Assembly: GCF_000968135.1 (NCBI RefSeq)
Contig: NZ_FO538765.1
Span: 2,554,001 to 2,618,000, forward strand
DNA length: 64,000 nucleotides
Direction of reading: 5' to 3'
Origin: Magnetospira sp. QH-2
Lineage (GTDB): Bacteria; Pseudomonadota; Alphaproteobacteria; Rhodospirillales; Magnetospiraceae
Shown here: one piece after another, positions 17,800 through 27,943 of the stretch
Numbering within the stretch: the first letter of the stretch is position 1
Layout of the letters: each line of letters starts with the position of its first letter
Position numbers and translations under genes: made by a program
Notes under the pieces: generated by a model
Database searches by the model: none
Told to the model about the DNA's origin: nothing
What the model saw: only the letters and a program-made list of their open reading frames with translations

Positions 17800-17803
<4 letters not shown>
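16733..17803 (+). CDS. ppx: Exopolyphosphatase / guanosine pentaphosphate phosphatase
   Basis: The 356-residue protein belongs to the Ppx/GppA branch of the ASKHA phosphotransferase superfamily. It shows the phosphate-1 loop IDLGTNNCRLLVA near residue 30, then EEASLALRG, the phosphate-2 loop FDIGGGSTELLW, and the C-terminal AGCAILEAL. These enzymes release phosphate from polyphosphate or convert pppGpp to ppGpp. The length is that of short alphaproteobacterial forms lacking the C-terminal HD region. The rlmE start overlaps its end by 4 bp (ATGA), so they are translationally coupled, as in many alphaproteobacteria. Confidence 0.92.
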
Positions 17804-20068
<2,265 letters not shown>

Positions 20069-20072
20069 TCCG

Positions 20073-21434
20073 GTGACCCCTGGCGCCCGCATCAAGGCCT
20101 CCGTCGAACTGCTGCTCGAAATCGACCAGGGCAGGCAACCGGCGGACACCGTGATGAACGGCTATTTCCGCAGCCGCCGCTACGTGGGCTCCCGGGACCG
20201 CCGCTCCATCAGCGACATGGTCTACAACATGATCCGGCGCCGTAGCGGACTGGATTGGTGGATCGACCGGGTCATGGCCTCGTTTCCCACATCGAAACCG
20301 CTGGACGGGGCCGGGCGGCTGCGGGCACGGATCATTACCGACCTGATCCTCAATGGCGATCACCGGGCGGCTCAGATGTCGGAGCTGTTCAACGGCAACC
20401 GGCATTGTCCCAATCTGCTGACCGCCCACGAACGCGCCTTGGCTGAACACCTGGAAGGCCAGCCCTTCGATCACGAAGAAATGCCCGCCAATGTCGCCTA
20501 TGAATTCCCGGCCTGGATGGAACCCCACCTCATGGACCGATGGGGCGATGACCTGGGGCGCCAGATGCAGGCGCTCAATCGCCCGGCGCCGGTGGACCTG
20601 AGAGTCAATTTGATCAAGGGCACGCGCGACGAGGCCCGTTCCGCCCTGACCGGCGAAGGACTGTTCGCCGAAAACACCCCCTTGTCGCCCCTGGGCCTGC
20701 GCCTGACCGGAAGAGCCCGCCTTGGCGGCCTGAGCGCCTTTCAGAATGGTCAGATCGACGTGCAGGACGAGGGCTCTCAGATCCTGTCGCTGTTGGTAGA
20801 TGCGCGGCCGGGCATGACTGTGGTGGATTTCTGCGCCGGAGCCGGCGGCAAGTCCCTGGCCCTGGCCGGATCCATGGGCACCACGGCGGGAAAGCCAGAC
20901 AACCTCAACGGTCGCATCATTGCCTGCGATGTCTCCAACAAGCGTCTGCGCCGCATGGACAACCGATTGGTGCGGGCGGGCATCCGCACCGGCGTGATCC
21001 GCCGCACCCTGTCCTCGGAACAGGATCGCTGGGTGGACCGCAACAAGGAAGTGGCCCAGCGGGTGCTGGTGGACGCTCCTTGCAGCGGTTCCGGCACCTG
21101 GCGCCGTAATCCGGACCAGAAAGACCAAGTCAGCGCAGAGGAATTCGCCGCCCTGCTCCGCCGTCAACAATCTATCCTCGAACACGCGGCGCGCTTGGTG
21201 CAGCCCGGTGGGCGATTGATCTATGCCACCTGTGCCATGCTATCGGCGGAAAACGAGGATCAGGTCACCCGATTCCTCAATGATCGCGACGGATTCCGCA
21301 TCCTACCCATTGGCGAGATCTGGGGCGAGACGGTGGGCGGCGACTGTCCTGCCGATGGCCCGTTCCTGCAACTGACCCCCGCCGACACCAACACGGACGG
21401 CTTTTTCTGTGCGGTGCTGGAGCGGACGGGCTAA
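20073..21434 (+). CDS. RsmB/NOP-family rRNA (cytosine-C5) methyltransferase
   Basis: The 453-residue protein begins with GTG at 20073, 4 bp after guaB. It has an N-terminal NusB-like helical region (residues 5-90) and a RsmB/NOP catalytic domain. SAM-binding motifs read QDEGSQ and DFCAGAGGKSLALA near residue 250. The two catalytic cysteines are in DAPCSGSGTWRRNPD and YATCAMLSAENEDQV. Such enzymes form m5C in 16S rRNA, with RsmB acting at C967. Whether this copy is the true RsmB or a paralogue cannot be decided here, as alphaproteobacteria often have two. The IS element begins 12 bp after its stop. Confidence 0.88.
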   Translation: MTPGARIKASVELLLEIDQGRQPADTVMNGYFRSRRYVGSRDRRSISDMVYNMIRRRSGLDWWIDRVMASFPTSKPLDGAGRLRARIITDLILNGDHRAAQMSELFNGNRHCPNLLTAHERALAEHLEGQPFDHEEMPANVAYEFPAWMEPHLMDRWGDDLGRQMQALNRPAPVDLRVNLIKGTRDEARSALTGEGLFAENTPLSPLGLRLTGRARLGGLSAFQNGQIDVQDEGSQILSLLVDARPGMTVVDFCAGAGGKSLALAGSMGTTAGKPDNLNGRIIACDVSNKRLRRMDNRLVRAGIRTGVIRRTLSSEQDRWVDRNKEVAQRVLVDAPCSGSGTWRRNPDQKDQVSAEEFAALLRRQQSILEHAARLVQPGGRLIYATCAMLSAENEDQVTRFLNDRDGFRILPIGEIWGETVGGDCPADGPFLQLTPADTNTDGFFCAVLERTG

Positions 21435-21446
21435 CAGGCTGCTTCT

Positions 21447-21687
21447 GTAATCGAGTCTTTTGAGTCAAGCTGATTTCCAAGCCGTCGGTTTGAACCTGGG
21501 TTATGTGGCGCCCTTTGCTTCTGTCCGCGGTCGACGTCGTCGCCGCATGATGGGGATCAAGGGGGATCGGGTGCAGCAATCTGAAAAGCGTGGTCTTACG
21601 CCACTGCAGCCTGCGCGCTGTCATCCGAGCCCCGCGCGTCGCCACGCGTCCTGGCCGCCCTTCAGGCGATCTCGGTTTTCGTTGTGT
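21447..21687 (-). ncRNA. Candidate bridge-RNA region of the IS110-type element
   Basis: The 241 bp downstream of the transposase stop has no convincing protein and lies inside the proposed element. In IS110-family elements, a long noncoding end encodes a structured bridge RNA that pairs with donor and target DNA. In the IS1111 subgroup that RNA lies after the transposase gene, as here, while the 5' noncoding part is short (about 105 bp). I cannot fold it by eye with confidence, so this rests on position and family knowledge. Confidence 0.3.
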
Positions 21688-22719
21688 TTAGATGGCGGTC
21701 TCCTCCTTGCGGTACTGGAAGTCCGTGCCGTCGATCCACATGCGATGCATGATTACGGCGAGACGCCGGGCAACGGCTACCTTGGCGCGTTTCATCCCGC
21801 GCCTTTTGGCGACCGCGAGCCCCCAGTGTTTGAGCCAGGACCAACGGCGGGTTCGAGTGAGAAGTGCATTGGCGGCCTCGAACAAAAGCCAACGAACCAT
21901 GGCATCTCCGCACTTGCTGATGGGGCCGCTTCGGTCCTGCTCTCCCGAGGCGTATCTGCGTGGGACAAGCCCGAAGTGGGCGCCGACCATGACCGACTTT
22001 TGAAACCGTTCCGGCACGTCGAGTCCTGTCCTGAAAGCGAGGGCGGTAACTGGGCCGACGCCGGGAACGGTCATCAGGCGCCGGCAAACGCTATCATCGC
22101 GCGCAGCGGCATGAACCTGCCGGTCGAGCTTGTCGAGTTGTTCGAGCAAGGCTTGGCGCGCAAGCAAGAGCGGCTCGGCGGCTGCGCTGAGGTGCGGGTT
22201 ATCAGCCGTCAATTCCCGAACCCGCGCCGCGAAAAGGCGTCCGCGCGCCATACCGACCTTGAGGCCGAAAGCTTTCAATGTTCCTCGTACCGTATTGGAC
22301 AACTGACGGACCTGATGAACCAGGGTCTCCCGATGGGTCAGCACCATCCGGAGCTCCTGACTGCGCGCGGTCTTGACGTGGGTCGCGCGGTACAAACCGG
22401 TCCGCATCGCCTGGCTGATCAAGCGGGCGTCGCGACGGTCCGTCTTGACTGGGCTGGCGCTGGCAAAGGCCTTCATTTGCCGGGTCTCGATACAAATCAC
22501 AGGGAGGCCCCGACTGGACAGTCCTGCGTACAGCCAAGGCGCCAGAGGGCCAGCTTCCAACCCAATTCGCGCAAAGCCACGCCCGCTTTCCTCGAGCCAA
22601 GTGGCGACCGCCTCGGGTGTGCTTGACACCTTGCCTTCGCGAATGACGGTTCCCTTTGCATCAATCTCACAGATCGAAATGCTTGCCATCGATACGTCCA
22701 TTCCAACAAAATACTCCAT
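21688..22719 (-). CDS. IS110-family transposase (DEDD recombinase)
   Basis: The start is the ATG at 22717-22719 (MEYFVGMDVS), giving 343 residues; 17 further upstream codons do not fit the family. The N-terminal RuvC-like DEDD domain shows D7 in GMDVS, E in GLEAGPL, and D in KTDRRDARL. The C-terminal Transposase_20 domain has a helix-hairpin-helix (VPGVGPVTALAF), then GLVPRRYASGEQDRSGPISKCGD with the conserved serine. All expected catalytic residues are visible and there is no frameshift, so it is probably functional. These enzymes cut and join DNA under guidance of a bridge RNA. Confidence 0.9.
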   Translation of the reverse strand: MEYFVGMDVSMASISICEIDAKGTVIREGKVSSTPEAVATWLEESGRGFARIGLEAGPLAPWLYAGLSSRGLPVICIETRQMKAFASASPVKTDRRDARLISQAMRTGLYRATHVKTARSQELRMVLTHRETLVHQVRQLSNTVRGTLKAFGLKVGMARGRLFAARVRELTADNPHLSAAAEPLLLARQALLEQLDKLDRQVHAAARDDSVCRRLMTVPGVGPVTALAFRTGLDVPERFQKSVMVGAHFGLVPRRYASGEQDRSGPISKCGDAMVRWLLFEAANALLTRTRRWSWLKHWGLAVAKRRGMKRAKVAVARRLAVIMHRMWIDGTDFQYRKEETAI

Positions 22720-22791
22720 AGCTGGTCTCCTCTGTTCCATGTCCAGGAATTGACCCGGATACTTGATCAAGACCGAGTGTGGAGACCAGCT
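22720..22791. repeat. 11-bp inverted repeat in the IS 5' noncoding end
   Basis: AGCTGGTCTCC (22720-22730), directly before the transposase start codon, and GGAGACCAGCT (22781-22791) form a perfect inverted repeat with a 50-bp loop. The palindrome TTGATCAA lies between them. The first arm covers the transposase ribosome-binding region (AGGAGACCAGCT on the coding strand), so hairpin formation in the mRNA could hide it and limit transposase expression. Confidence 0.55.
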
Positions 22792-22861
22792 GACTGTTTA
22801 GGCAATCCCTGACTGCTCGATTACCGCCATCTGAAAAAGTGTTGTCCTATGGCTCGCCTCG

Positions 22862-22956
22862 CCCTTCGTCCCTCGACAAGCTCGGGATGAGGAAGCTCAG
22901 GGTGAGGCTAACATGTTGAAATTAAAAAGCCCTCATGCTGAGCTTGTCGAAGCATG
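22862..22956. repeat. REP-like palindromic repeat pair
   Basis: CCCTCGACAAGCTCGGGATG (22870-22889) and, inverted, CCTCATGCTGAGCTTGTCG (22931-22949) are divergent copies of the widespread extragenic palindrome with core TTCGACAAGCTCAGCATGAGG. They face each other around a 40-bp spacer. Elements of this type are scattered in many proteobacterial genomes. It lies just 38 bp beyond the proposed IS end. Confidence 0.65.
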
Positions 22957-23005
22957 TGTCGCCACAGGCTCGAAATCGGACGTTTTCTGCAGCCTGCGAA
23001 AGGCT

Positions 23006-23395
23006 TTAGGCCTCCGTCACATCTGTCTGCGGAAAATTATCTCCTTGAAACAGCAATGGCGCGTCCAAGGCCCGCGCCGTCCCACAGGCGAAGCAGTCGC
23101 CCAAATTGAGTCTGGCAGGATGACGCCCCTTGCCATAGACGCGCAGGGCATGCTCGGTGAAAGCCGTGACCCGATCATCGACCGGCGCGACCGATACCCC
23201 GGCTTCGCGCAGCAGCGCCTCGTAATCGCTTTCCAAAAGGTGCCGATAGCGTCCGCGCAGCACCGCCAAAACTTCAATATGATTGACAGCGCTGATCCGC
23301 CCCTCTCCGGCTTCGCTTAAAAGGTGGACCAATAGCTCAAAGCCTTCTTCACCGCGCAAGATCGCGACAATCGCGGAGCTATCCACGACGATCAT
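23006..23395 (-). CDS. vapC: VapC-type PIN-domain ribonuclease toxin
   Basis: The 129-residue PIN domain begins MIVVDSSAIVAILRGE with the first acidic ligand D5. It has an internal glutamate in VNHIEVLAVLRGR and further acidic residues in LNLGDCFACGTARAL and LLFQGDNF, together forming the Mg2+-dependent nuclease site. VapC toxins cut tRNA or rRNA when released from antitoxin. It overlaps the upstream antitoxin gene by 4 bp (ATGA), the usual toxin-antitoxin layout. It lies next to a REP repeat and IS, between rsmB and guaA, suggesting acquisition. Confidence 0.9.
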   Translation of the reverse strand: MIVVDSSAIVAILRGEEGFELLVHLLSEAGEGRISAVNHIEVLAVLRGRYRHLLESDYEALLREAGVSVAPVDDRVTAFTEHALRVYGKGRHPARLNLGDCFACGTARALDAPLLFQGDNFPQTDVTEA

Positions 23396-23643
23396 TGGAA
23401 CAGCCCATCCTCATCGTAGAGAGAGTCCGGGTCGGCAATCCCCTCTTCAGCCAAGGATTGGGCATGATGGGCAATATTCAACAGCCGGTCATAGCGATCC
23501 CGCCCAACCGTCGGCGATGGATCCAACTCAGCCTTGTACTTGCGAAGGGCCTCGGTCACCGTGGCGGTCTTGCTGCGACCGGTCAGGCGCGCCAATTCCG
23601 TGACCAGCGCTTCGGTTTCCGCGTTCTTGATATTCAGGGCCAT
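23392..23643 (-). CDS. vapB: VapB-type antitoxin
   Basis: The 83-residue protein begins MALNIKNAETEALVTELARL and continues TGRSKTATVTEALRKY, the ribbon-helix-helix-like pattern of PSK/Rv0623-type VapB antitoxins. The C-terminal part, ending DPDSLYDEDGLFQ, should wrap the toxin. It starts at the ATG in 23641-23643; 28 upstream in-frame codons cross the likely promoter. It is expected to neutralise VapC and repress its own operon with it. A palindromic site lies 32 bp upstream. Confidence 0.87.
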   Translation of the reverse strand: MALNIKNAETEALVTELARLTGRSKTATVTEALRKYKAELDPSPTVGRDRYDRLLNIAHHAQSLAEEGIADPDSLYDEDGLFQ

Positions 23644-23675
23644 GATATGCTCGGTTTCTTTAATTCTTGATATAT

Positions 23676-23691
23676 TGGTGTAAGTATACCA
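23676..23691 (-). promoter_or_regulatory. Possible VapB operator
   Basis: TGGTGTAAGTATACCA is an imperfect dyad (six of eight pairs match) in the AT-rich stretch upstream of vapB. Its overlap with likely -10 sequences would allow autoregulation by the VapBC complex, the usual arrangement. No experimental motif is known for this copy. Confidence 0.4.
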
Positions 23692-23791
23692 TTCACAGTC
23701 CGGAAATGCCACTTCTCCTGGTTTCACTTTGATGGATGGGCTATGGTCCGCAGCGTCATTTCAGCCCTTCGCCGGAGGTTCCAGCGCGCCC

Positions 23792-25345
23792 ATGTCCGAC
23801 CGCATTCTGATCATCGATTTCGGCTCCCAGGTCACTCAGCTCATTGCCCGGCGGATCCGGGAAAGCGGGGTCTATTCGGAAATCCACCCGTTCAACAAAG
23901 TCACCGCCGAGACCATCCGGGCCTATGACCCGCAAGGGGTGATCCTGTCCGGCGGTCCGGCTTCTGTAACCTCTTCGGACACGCCACGCGCGCCTCAGGA
24001 GCTTTTCGACATGGGCCTGCCGGTTCTCGGTATCTGCTATGGCGAACAGACCATCTGCGCGCAGCTGGGCGGCAAGGTGGAAGAATCCAATCACCGGGAA
24101 TTCGGGCGCGCCTATGTGGACGTGGTGGAAGATTGCGAGCTGTTCCACGGTGTCTGGGATCTGGGCGCCCGGGAACAGGTTTGGATGAGCCATGGCGACC
24201 GTATCGACGCCATCCCCGAGGGCTTCCGCGCCGTCGCCACCTCCGACGGCTCGCCCTTTGCCGCCATTGCCAATGACGACAAGCGATTCTACGGCGTACA
24301 GTTCCATCCCGAGGTGGTGCACACCCCCCACGGCGCCAAGCTGTTGGAGAATTTCACCCACCGGGTTTGCGGCTGCGGCGGTGATTGGACCATGGCTCAC
24401 TTCAAGACCCAGGCCATCGCCAAAGTGCGCGAGCAGGTGGGCGACGGCAAAGTCATCTGTGGCCTGTCCGGCGGCGTGGATTCCTCGGTGGTGGCGGTGC
24501 TGCTGCACGAGGCCATCGGCGACCAACTGACCTGCGTCTTCGTCGATCACGGCTTCATGCGCCAGGACGAACCGGAGGAAGTGGTCAGCCTGTTCCGCGA
24601 TCACTACAACATTCCGCTGGTCCATCGGGACGCTTCCGAGGTGTTTATTTCCGCCATCAAGGGAGAGACCGACCCGGAAAAGAAGCGCAAGACCATCGGC
24701 GGCCTGTTCATCGACGTATTCGAGCAGGAAGCCAACAACATCGGCGGCGCCGACTTCCTGGCCCAGGGGACTCTCTATCCCGACGTGATCGAGTCCGTGT
24801 CCTTCACCGGCGGCCCCAGCGTCACCATCAAATCCCACCATAATGTGGGCGGCCTGCCGGAACGCATGAACATGCAATTGGTCGAGCCTTTGCGCGAACT
24901 GTTCAAGGACGAGGTCCGCGCCCTGGGCCGCGAATTGGGCCTGCCCGACGCCTTCGTCGGTCGCCACCCCTTCCCCGGCCCCGGACTGGCCATCCGCATC
25001 CCCGGCCAGCCCATCACCCGCGAAAAGCTCGATGTACTGCGCCGGGCCGACGCCATCTATCGCGAGGAGATCACCAACGCCGGGCTCTATGACGCCATCT
25101 GGCAGGCCTTCGCGGTGCTGCTGCCGGTCCAGACCGTCGGCGTCATGGGCGACGCGCGTACCTATGACTACGCCTGTGCCCTGCGCGCCGTCACCTCCAC
25201 CGACGGCATGACCGCCGACTTCTTCCATTTCGACATGGAATTCCTCGCCCGGGTATCCAACCGCATTATCAACGAAGTCAAAGGAATCAACCGCGTGACC
25301 TACGACGTGACCAGCAAACCGCCGGGGACGATTGAGTGGGAGTGA
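23792..25345 (+). CDS. guaA: GMP synthase (glutamine-hydrolysing)
   Basis: The 517-residue enzyme aminates XMP to GMP. The N-terminal class I glutamine amidotransferase domain has C82 in GICYGEQ, plus GVQFHPEV with the catalytic histidine. The ATP-pyrophosphatase domain has the P-loop [10 protein letters not shown] near residue 230, and the C-terminal dimer domain ends [13 protein letters not shown]. Length is typical (525 in E. coli). The ATG at 23792 was chosen because family members begin with [16 protein letters not shown] is 14 bp upstream. It follows guaB in pathway order, although separated by the IS and vapBC. Confidence 0.97.
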   Translation: MSDRILIIDFGSQVTQLIARRIRESGVYSEIHPFNKVTAETIRAYDPQGVILSGGPASVTSSDTPRAPQELFDMGLPVLGICYGEQTICAQLGGKVEESNHREFGRAYVDVVEDCELFHGVWDLGAREQVWMSHGDRIDAIPEGFRAVATSDGSPFAAIANDDKRFYGVQFHPEVVHTPHGAKLLENFTHRVCGCGGDWTMAHFKTQAIAKVREQVGDGKVICGLSGGVDSSVVAVLLHEAIGDQLTCVFVDHGFMRQDEPEEVVSLFRDHYNIPLVHRDASEVFISAIKGETDPEKKRKTIGGLFIDVFEQEANNIGGADFLAQGTLYPDVIESVSFTGGPSVTIKSHHNVGGLPERMNMQLVEPLRELFKDEVRALGRELGLPDAFVGRHPFPGPGLAIRIPGQPITREKLDVLRRADAIYREEITNAGLYDAIWQAFAVLLPVQTVGVMGDARTYDYACALRAVTSTDGMTADFFHFDMEFLARVSNRIINEVKGINRVTYDVTSKPPGTIEWE

Positions 25346-25440
25346 GCTTCCGCAGGTAACCTATTGAAATATAAACAGAAACCTTACACGAAACTTATTC
25401 ACGACTTTGCTTCTTTCGCGGCCTGGACTTACACGGAAAG

Positions 25441-26790
25441 CTACACGAATGCGTGACTATTGCCATTGGGCACTAGCTCTTTCCGTCGCTTGAAAAAACC
25501 ACGCCGCCGTTCATGGGTTGCTTCTTCGCTGTACAGTCGCATCACCAAGTCCCGAAAACCTTTTGTGAAGGCCTCCACCGTCATACCATCGGGATAATAG
25601 TTTAGATCAAAGAGCGAGCATTTTTCCCAAGCCGTGTCATTGATCAAGCGTCCATCAGCCTTTAATTGGTCGTACAGAGGCGTTCCTGGGAACGGTGTCT
25701 GTATGGTGACTTGAACCTCATAGAGCCCACTGTCCTTGACGAACTGCTCAACCGCATCAAACTGGTTGCCCCCCTGACCATCCATTCCCAAAACGAAACA
25801 CCCGTTGACCGTAATGCCTGCCCTTTGTATGCGGTCGATGGACCAGGCATATCGGTCTACTTGACGGGCCTTCCAATCAGCTTTCCGCTCCAGGCCCGAC
25901 AATGCATCGATGGTGGGGCTCTCGAAGCCGACAAGGACCTGGGCACACCCGCTGTCTTGCATTAGCGCCAACATTTCTTCGTCTTCGGCGATAGACAGGT
26001 CGCTCTCTGTGAACCACCTCACTTGCCGTTTTGCGAGGGCCTTAAGCAGCGCCTTTGAGTGGGACTTGTTAACAAAAGAGTTGTCGTCGGCGAACTCAAT
26101 GAACGGCTGTGGCCAGAGCATCTTTATGGCATCAATCTCCGCCATCACTTTGTCCACAGGCTTTACCTGATAGCGCGGAGTCAACCGAACCGACGACGCA
26201 CAGAAGGAGCAATCATACGGACAGCCACGCTGAGTTTGGACGGTGAGGCGATTATATTGATTCGGATCAAGCAGATCGAACCTCGGCATTGGAGCGTTCG
26301 CTAAATCGAATACCTCGCCGCGTCCGTCATAGACGGAAGCAAGACAACCAGCCTTCAAGTCATCGAGCACCCGAGGCCAAACCGTTTCTGCCTCGCCGAG
26401 TACAATGGTGTCAGCATGGCGCTTGGCTTCGTCCGGCAATGCAGTGACGTGAAGACCTCCCATGATGGTTTTCACGTCACGGGCACGGTACAAGTCGCTC
26501 AGACGGTAGGCGTCCTTGATCCGCGCAGTATAACTGGCGATGGCAACAACATCGAAATCCTCATTGATCAGGTCAGGAGACGTCTCGTTCGGAAGCTCAT
26601 GGTAGCTCACTTCGATATCTTGTGGCGCCATTCCAGCAAGGGTGAGCAACGATAGGCTGGGAAGGGAGGCGATCACTTTGCTGCGCTCCACAAAACCCGG
26701 CAATGTTAAACCAAATGACAAAAGTGTCTGGTCTTGAACACGCACGCCACTAACAGCGATAAGGCCAAGTCTGATAACTTGCTTCTTCAT
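25441..26790 (-). CDS. B12-binding-domain radical SAM protein
   Basis: The 449-residue protein has a cobalamin-binding-like domain at about residues 50-150 (IMGGLHVTALPDEAKR and VLGEAETVWPRVL) and a radical SAM domain from about 180. The 4Fe-4S cluster motif is C190-PYD-C194-SF-C197. Late segments GFESPTIDAL and VNGCFVLGMDGQ are typical of the BchE/MiaB-like Elp3-fold group. Such enzymes make methyl transfers, cyclisations or lipid and cofactor modifications, and the exact reaction is not apparent. The gene overlaps the upstream membrane protein by 4 bp (26787-26790). Its base composition is visibly AT-richer than the neighbours, suggesting transfer. Confidence 0.85.
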   Translation of the reverse strand: MKKQVIRLGLIAVSGVRVQDQTLLSFGLTLPGFVERSKVIASLPSLSLLTLAGMAPQDIEVSYHELPNETSPDLINEDFDVVAIASYTARIKDAYRLSDLYRARDVKTIMGGLHVTALPDEAKRHADTIVLGEAETVWPRVLDDLKAGCLASVYDGRGEVFDLANAPMPRFDLLDPNQYNRLTVQTQRGCPYDCSFCASSVRLTPRYQVKPVDKVMAEIDAIKMLWPQPFIEFADDNSFVNKSHSKALLKALAKRQVRWFTESDLSIAEDEEMLALMQDSGCAQVLVGFESPTIDALSGLERKADWKARQVDRYAWSIDRIQRAGITVNGCFVLGMDGQGGNQFDAVEQFVKDSGLYEVQVTIQTPFPGTPLYDQLKADGRLINDTAWEKCSLFDLNYYPDGMTVEAFTKGFRDLVMRLYSEEATHERRRGFFKRRKELVPNGNSHAFV

Positions 26791-27554
26791 TGCAGTTCAA
26801 TTTTCTGTCTCTGACGGTTTCGCCTTTCGTCCGTTGCGTAGCTCAGTTGCACGAGCCAGGATACGGCAAATATCGGAAAGAGAATCCAAGAGAAAAACGA
26901 CAATATCCCGACGGTAGCATGTGTCCACCCCGCGGCTTCAGTGACCCCTGAGGCTATTTCTCCTGCCATAGTCCTTGGATAAGCGTCATCCGCTCGTATG
27001 CCTGACATCACATCAAAAGTGACATGTTCCAGGCTGAACATAGCGAGGATTATCATAATGCCCGAGAGAGGCAACATGGTGACTGTCAGCACGCCCCAGA
27101 ACCTGAGACCCGCTGCTTTCGAGGCAAAATTGGATAGGAGTATGACCCTCCAAATCGCCACGATTGCCAGAAAAATCACGTTGGTTTTTGCCGCAATGTC
27201 CATCGGCAAGAAACTCTCTACTGGGATCGCGTATAGAAGCGCCGGTAGAGCCGTCATGCCAACGAATATAATCACTTGTACGTAGCTGATAGGACGCCGG
27301 GCAATGGGAAACAGCACCATCCATAGCAACGTGGACATCGCGAATAAATAGATTACCGATCCGAGTCCCAGATACTGTAGGAGGCGAGCGTCCGGACTAT
27401 CCCAGTAACGCCCCATACCGACCACCCAAGTTACAATCAGGACATACCCAAAGTACCTCTTCCAATCCTCAGGAAGGGTGTCGATGGACTGCCTCAATGA
27501 CAGGATGCGCAGTTGAGCCTCAAAGATGTCGCGCAGCAATTCCTCCCCAGACAC
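26787..27554 (-). CDS. Polytopic membrane protein of unknown function
   Basis: The 255-residue protein has about six hydrophobic segments: near 36-50, 60-82, 92-110, 127-143, 155-175 and 220-240. It begins MSGEELLRDIFEAQLRILSLRQ, a soluble amphipathic lead, and ends in a basic tail. No known family could be recognised; it resembles Yip1-like small multi-pass proteins in layout only. It is the first gene of a two-gene operon, with its stop overlapping the start of the radical SAM gene (ATGA), suggesting that the pair acts together on a membrane substrate. It shares the lower GC content of the pair. Confidence 0.6.
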   Translation of the reverse strand: MSGEELLRDIFEAQLRILSLRQSIDTLPEDWKRYFGYVLIVTWVVGMGRYWDSPDARLLQYLGLGSVIYLFAMSTLLWMVLFPIARRPISYVQVIIFVGMTALPALLYAIPVESFLPMDIAAKTNVIFLAIVAIWRVILLSNFASKAAGLRFWGVLTVTMLPLSGIMIILAMFSLEHVTFDVMSGIRADDAYPRTMAGEIASGVTEAAGWTHATVGILSFFSWILFPIFAVSWLVQLSYATDERRNRQRQKIELQ

Positions 27555-27897
27555 CTCTTCGTGCGAGCGTATCCACTATGAATACGGCCAAAAAGCCATC
27601 ATTTTAATACGACACAAAACCACATCCATCAAGATTATTTTACTCTATAACTTCTCTTTTTTTGTGCAGGCATGCAATGTATCATTAAAGGTTTTATCAT
27701 TATATTCTCGTGCAATACTTAGTGGGCCTGGATATATGGAAATGGCAGGCATTACAGACACTTAATTCTCATCTTGACATTTGGAATGGGCGCCTGGCCC
27801 CCATAGACATCTTGTGCACCCCCTTAAATCTTTAACAATCTGCTGAGACAATAATCGAAAACTGAGTTACGATCGAGTGGTCGTTACCACAACAACG
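27555..27897. other. AT-rich intergenic region upstream of the radical SAM operon
   Basis: About 340 bp without a supported gene, clearly AT-richer than its surroundings. It should hold the promoter of the minus-strand membrane-protein/radical SAM pair. A small hairpin, GTGGTCGTTACCAC (27877-27890), lies next to the terminator. The longest frame here (27526-27765, plus strand) overlaps the membrane gene start and has no family resemblance. Confidence 0.5.
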
Positions 27898-27928
27898 ACG
27901 GCCCGATGAAACCCATCGGGCCGTTTTG
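27898..27928 (+). terminator. Strong intrinsic terminator hairpin
   Basis: CGGCCCGATG (27899-27908) and CATCGGGCCG (27914-27923) form a perfect 10-bp stem with a 5-base loop. A TTTT run follows on the plus strand. On the minus strand the stem lies 36 bp after the stop of the flotillin gene and is followed by TCGTTGTTG. It most likely ends the PspA-YqiJ-flotillin transcript and may be bidirectional. Confidence 0.75.
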
Positions 27929-27943
27929 CGATGGGGAGCCCGT

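Larger units (their letters stand above)
21447..22824 (-). mobile_element. IS110/IS1111-family insertion sequence
   Basis: A transposase gene of the IS110 type lies between two copies of a 9-bp inverted sequence, GTAATCGAG (21447-21455) and CTCGATTAC (22816-22824). I take these as probable element ends, giving 1378 bp, a usual length for the family. IS110 members lack classical terminal repeats and target duplications; the IS1111 subgroup carries short subterminal inverted repeats, which fits. It sits between rsmB and a REP-like repeat, 12 bp after the rsmB stop, so rsmB is intact. The exact boundaries need comparison with an empty site. Confidence 0.6.

Noticed and set aside
27526-27765. 79-residue frame in the AT-rich gap
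   Set aside because: Overlaps the start of the membrane protein gene and has no ribosome site or family match.
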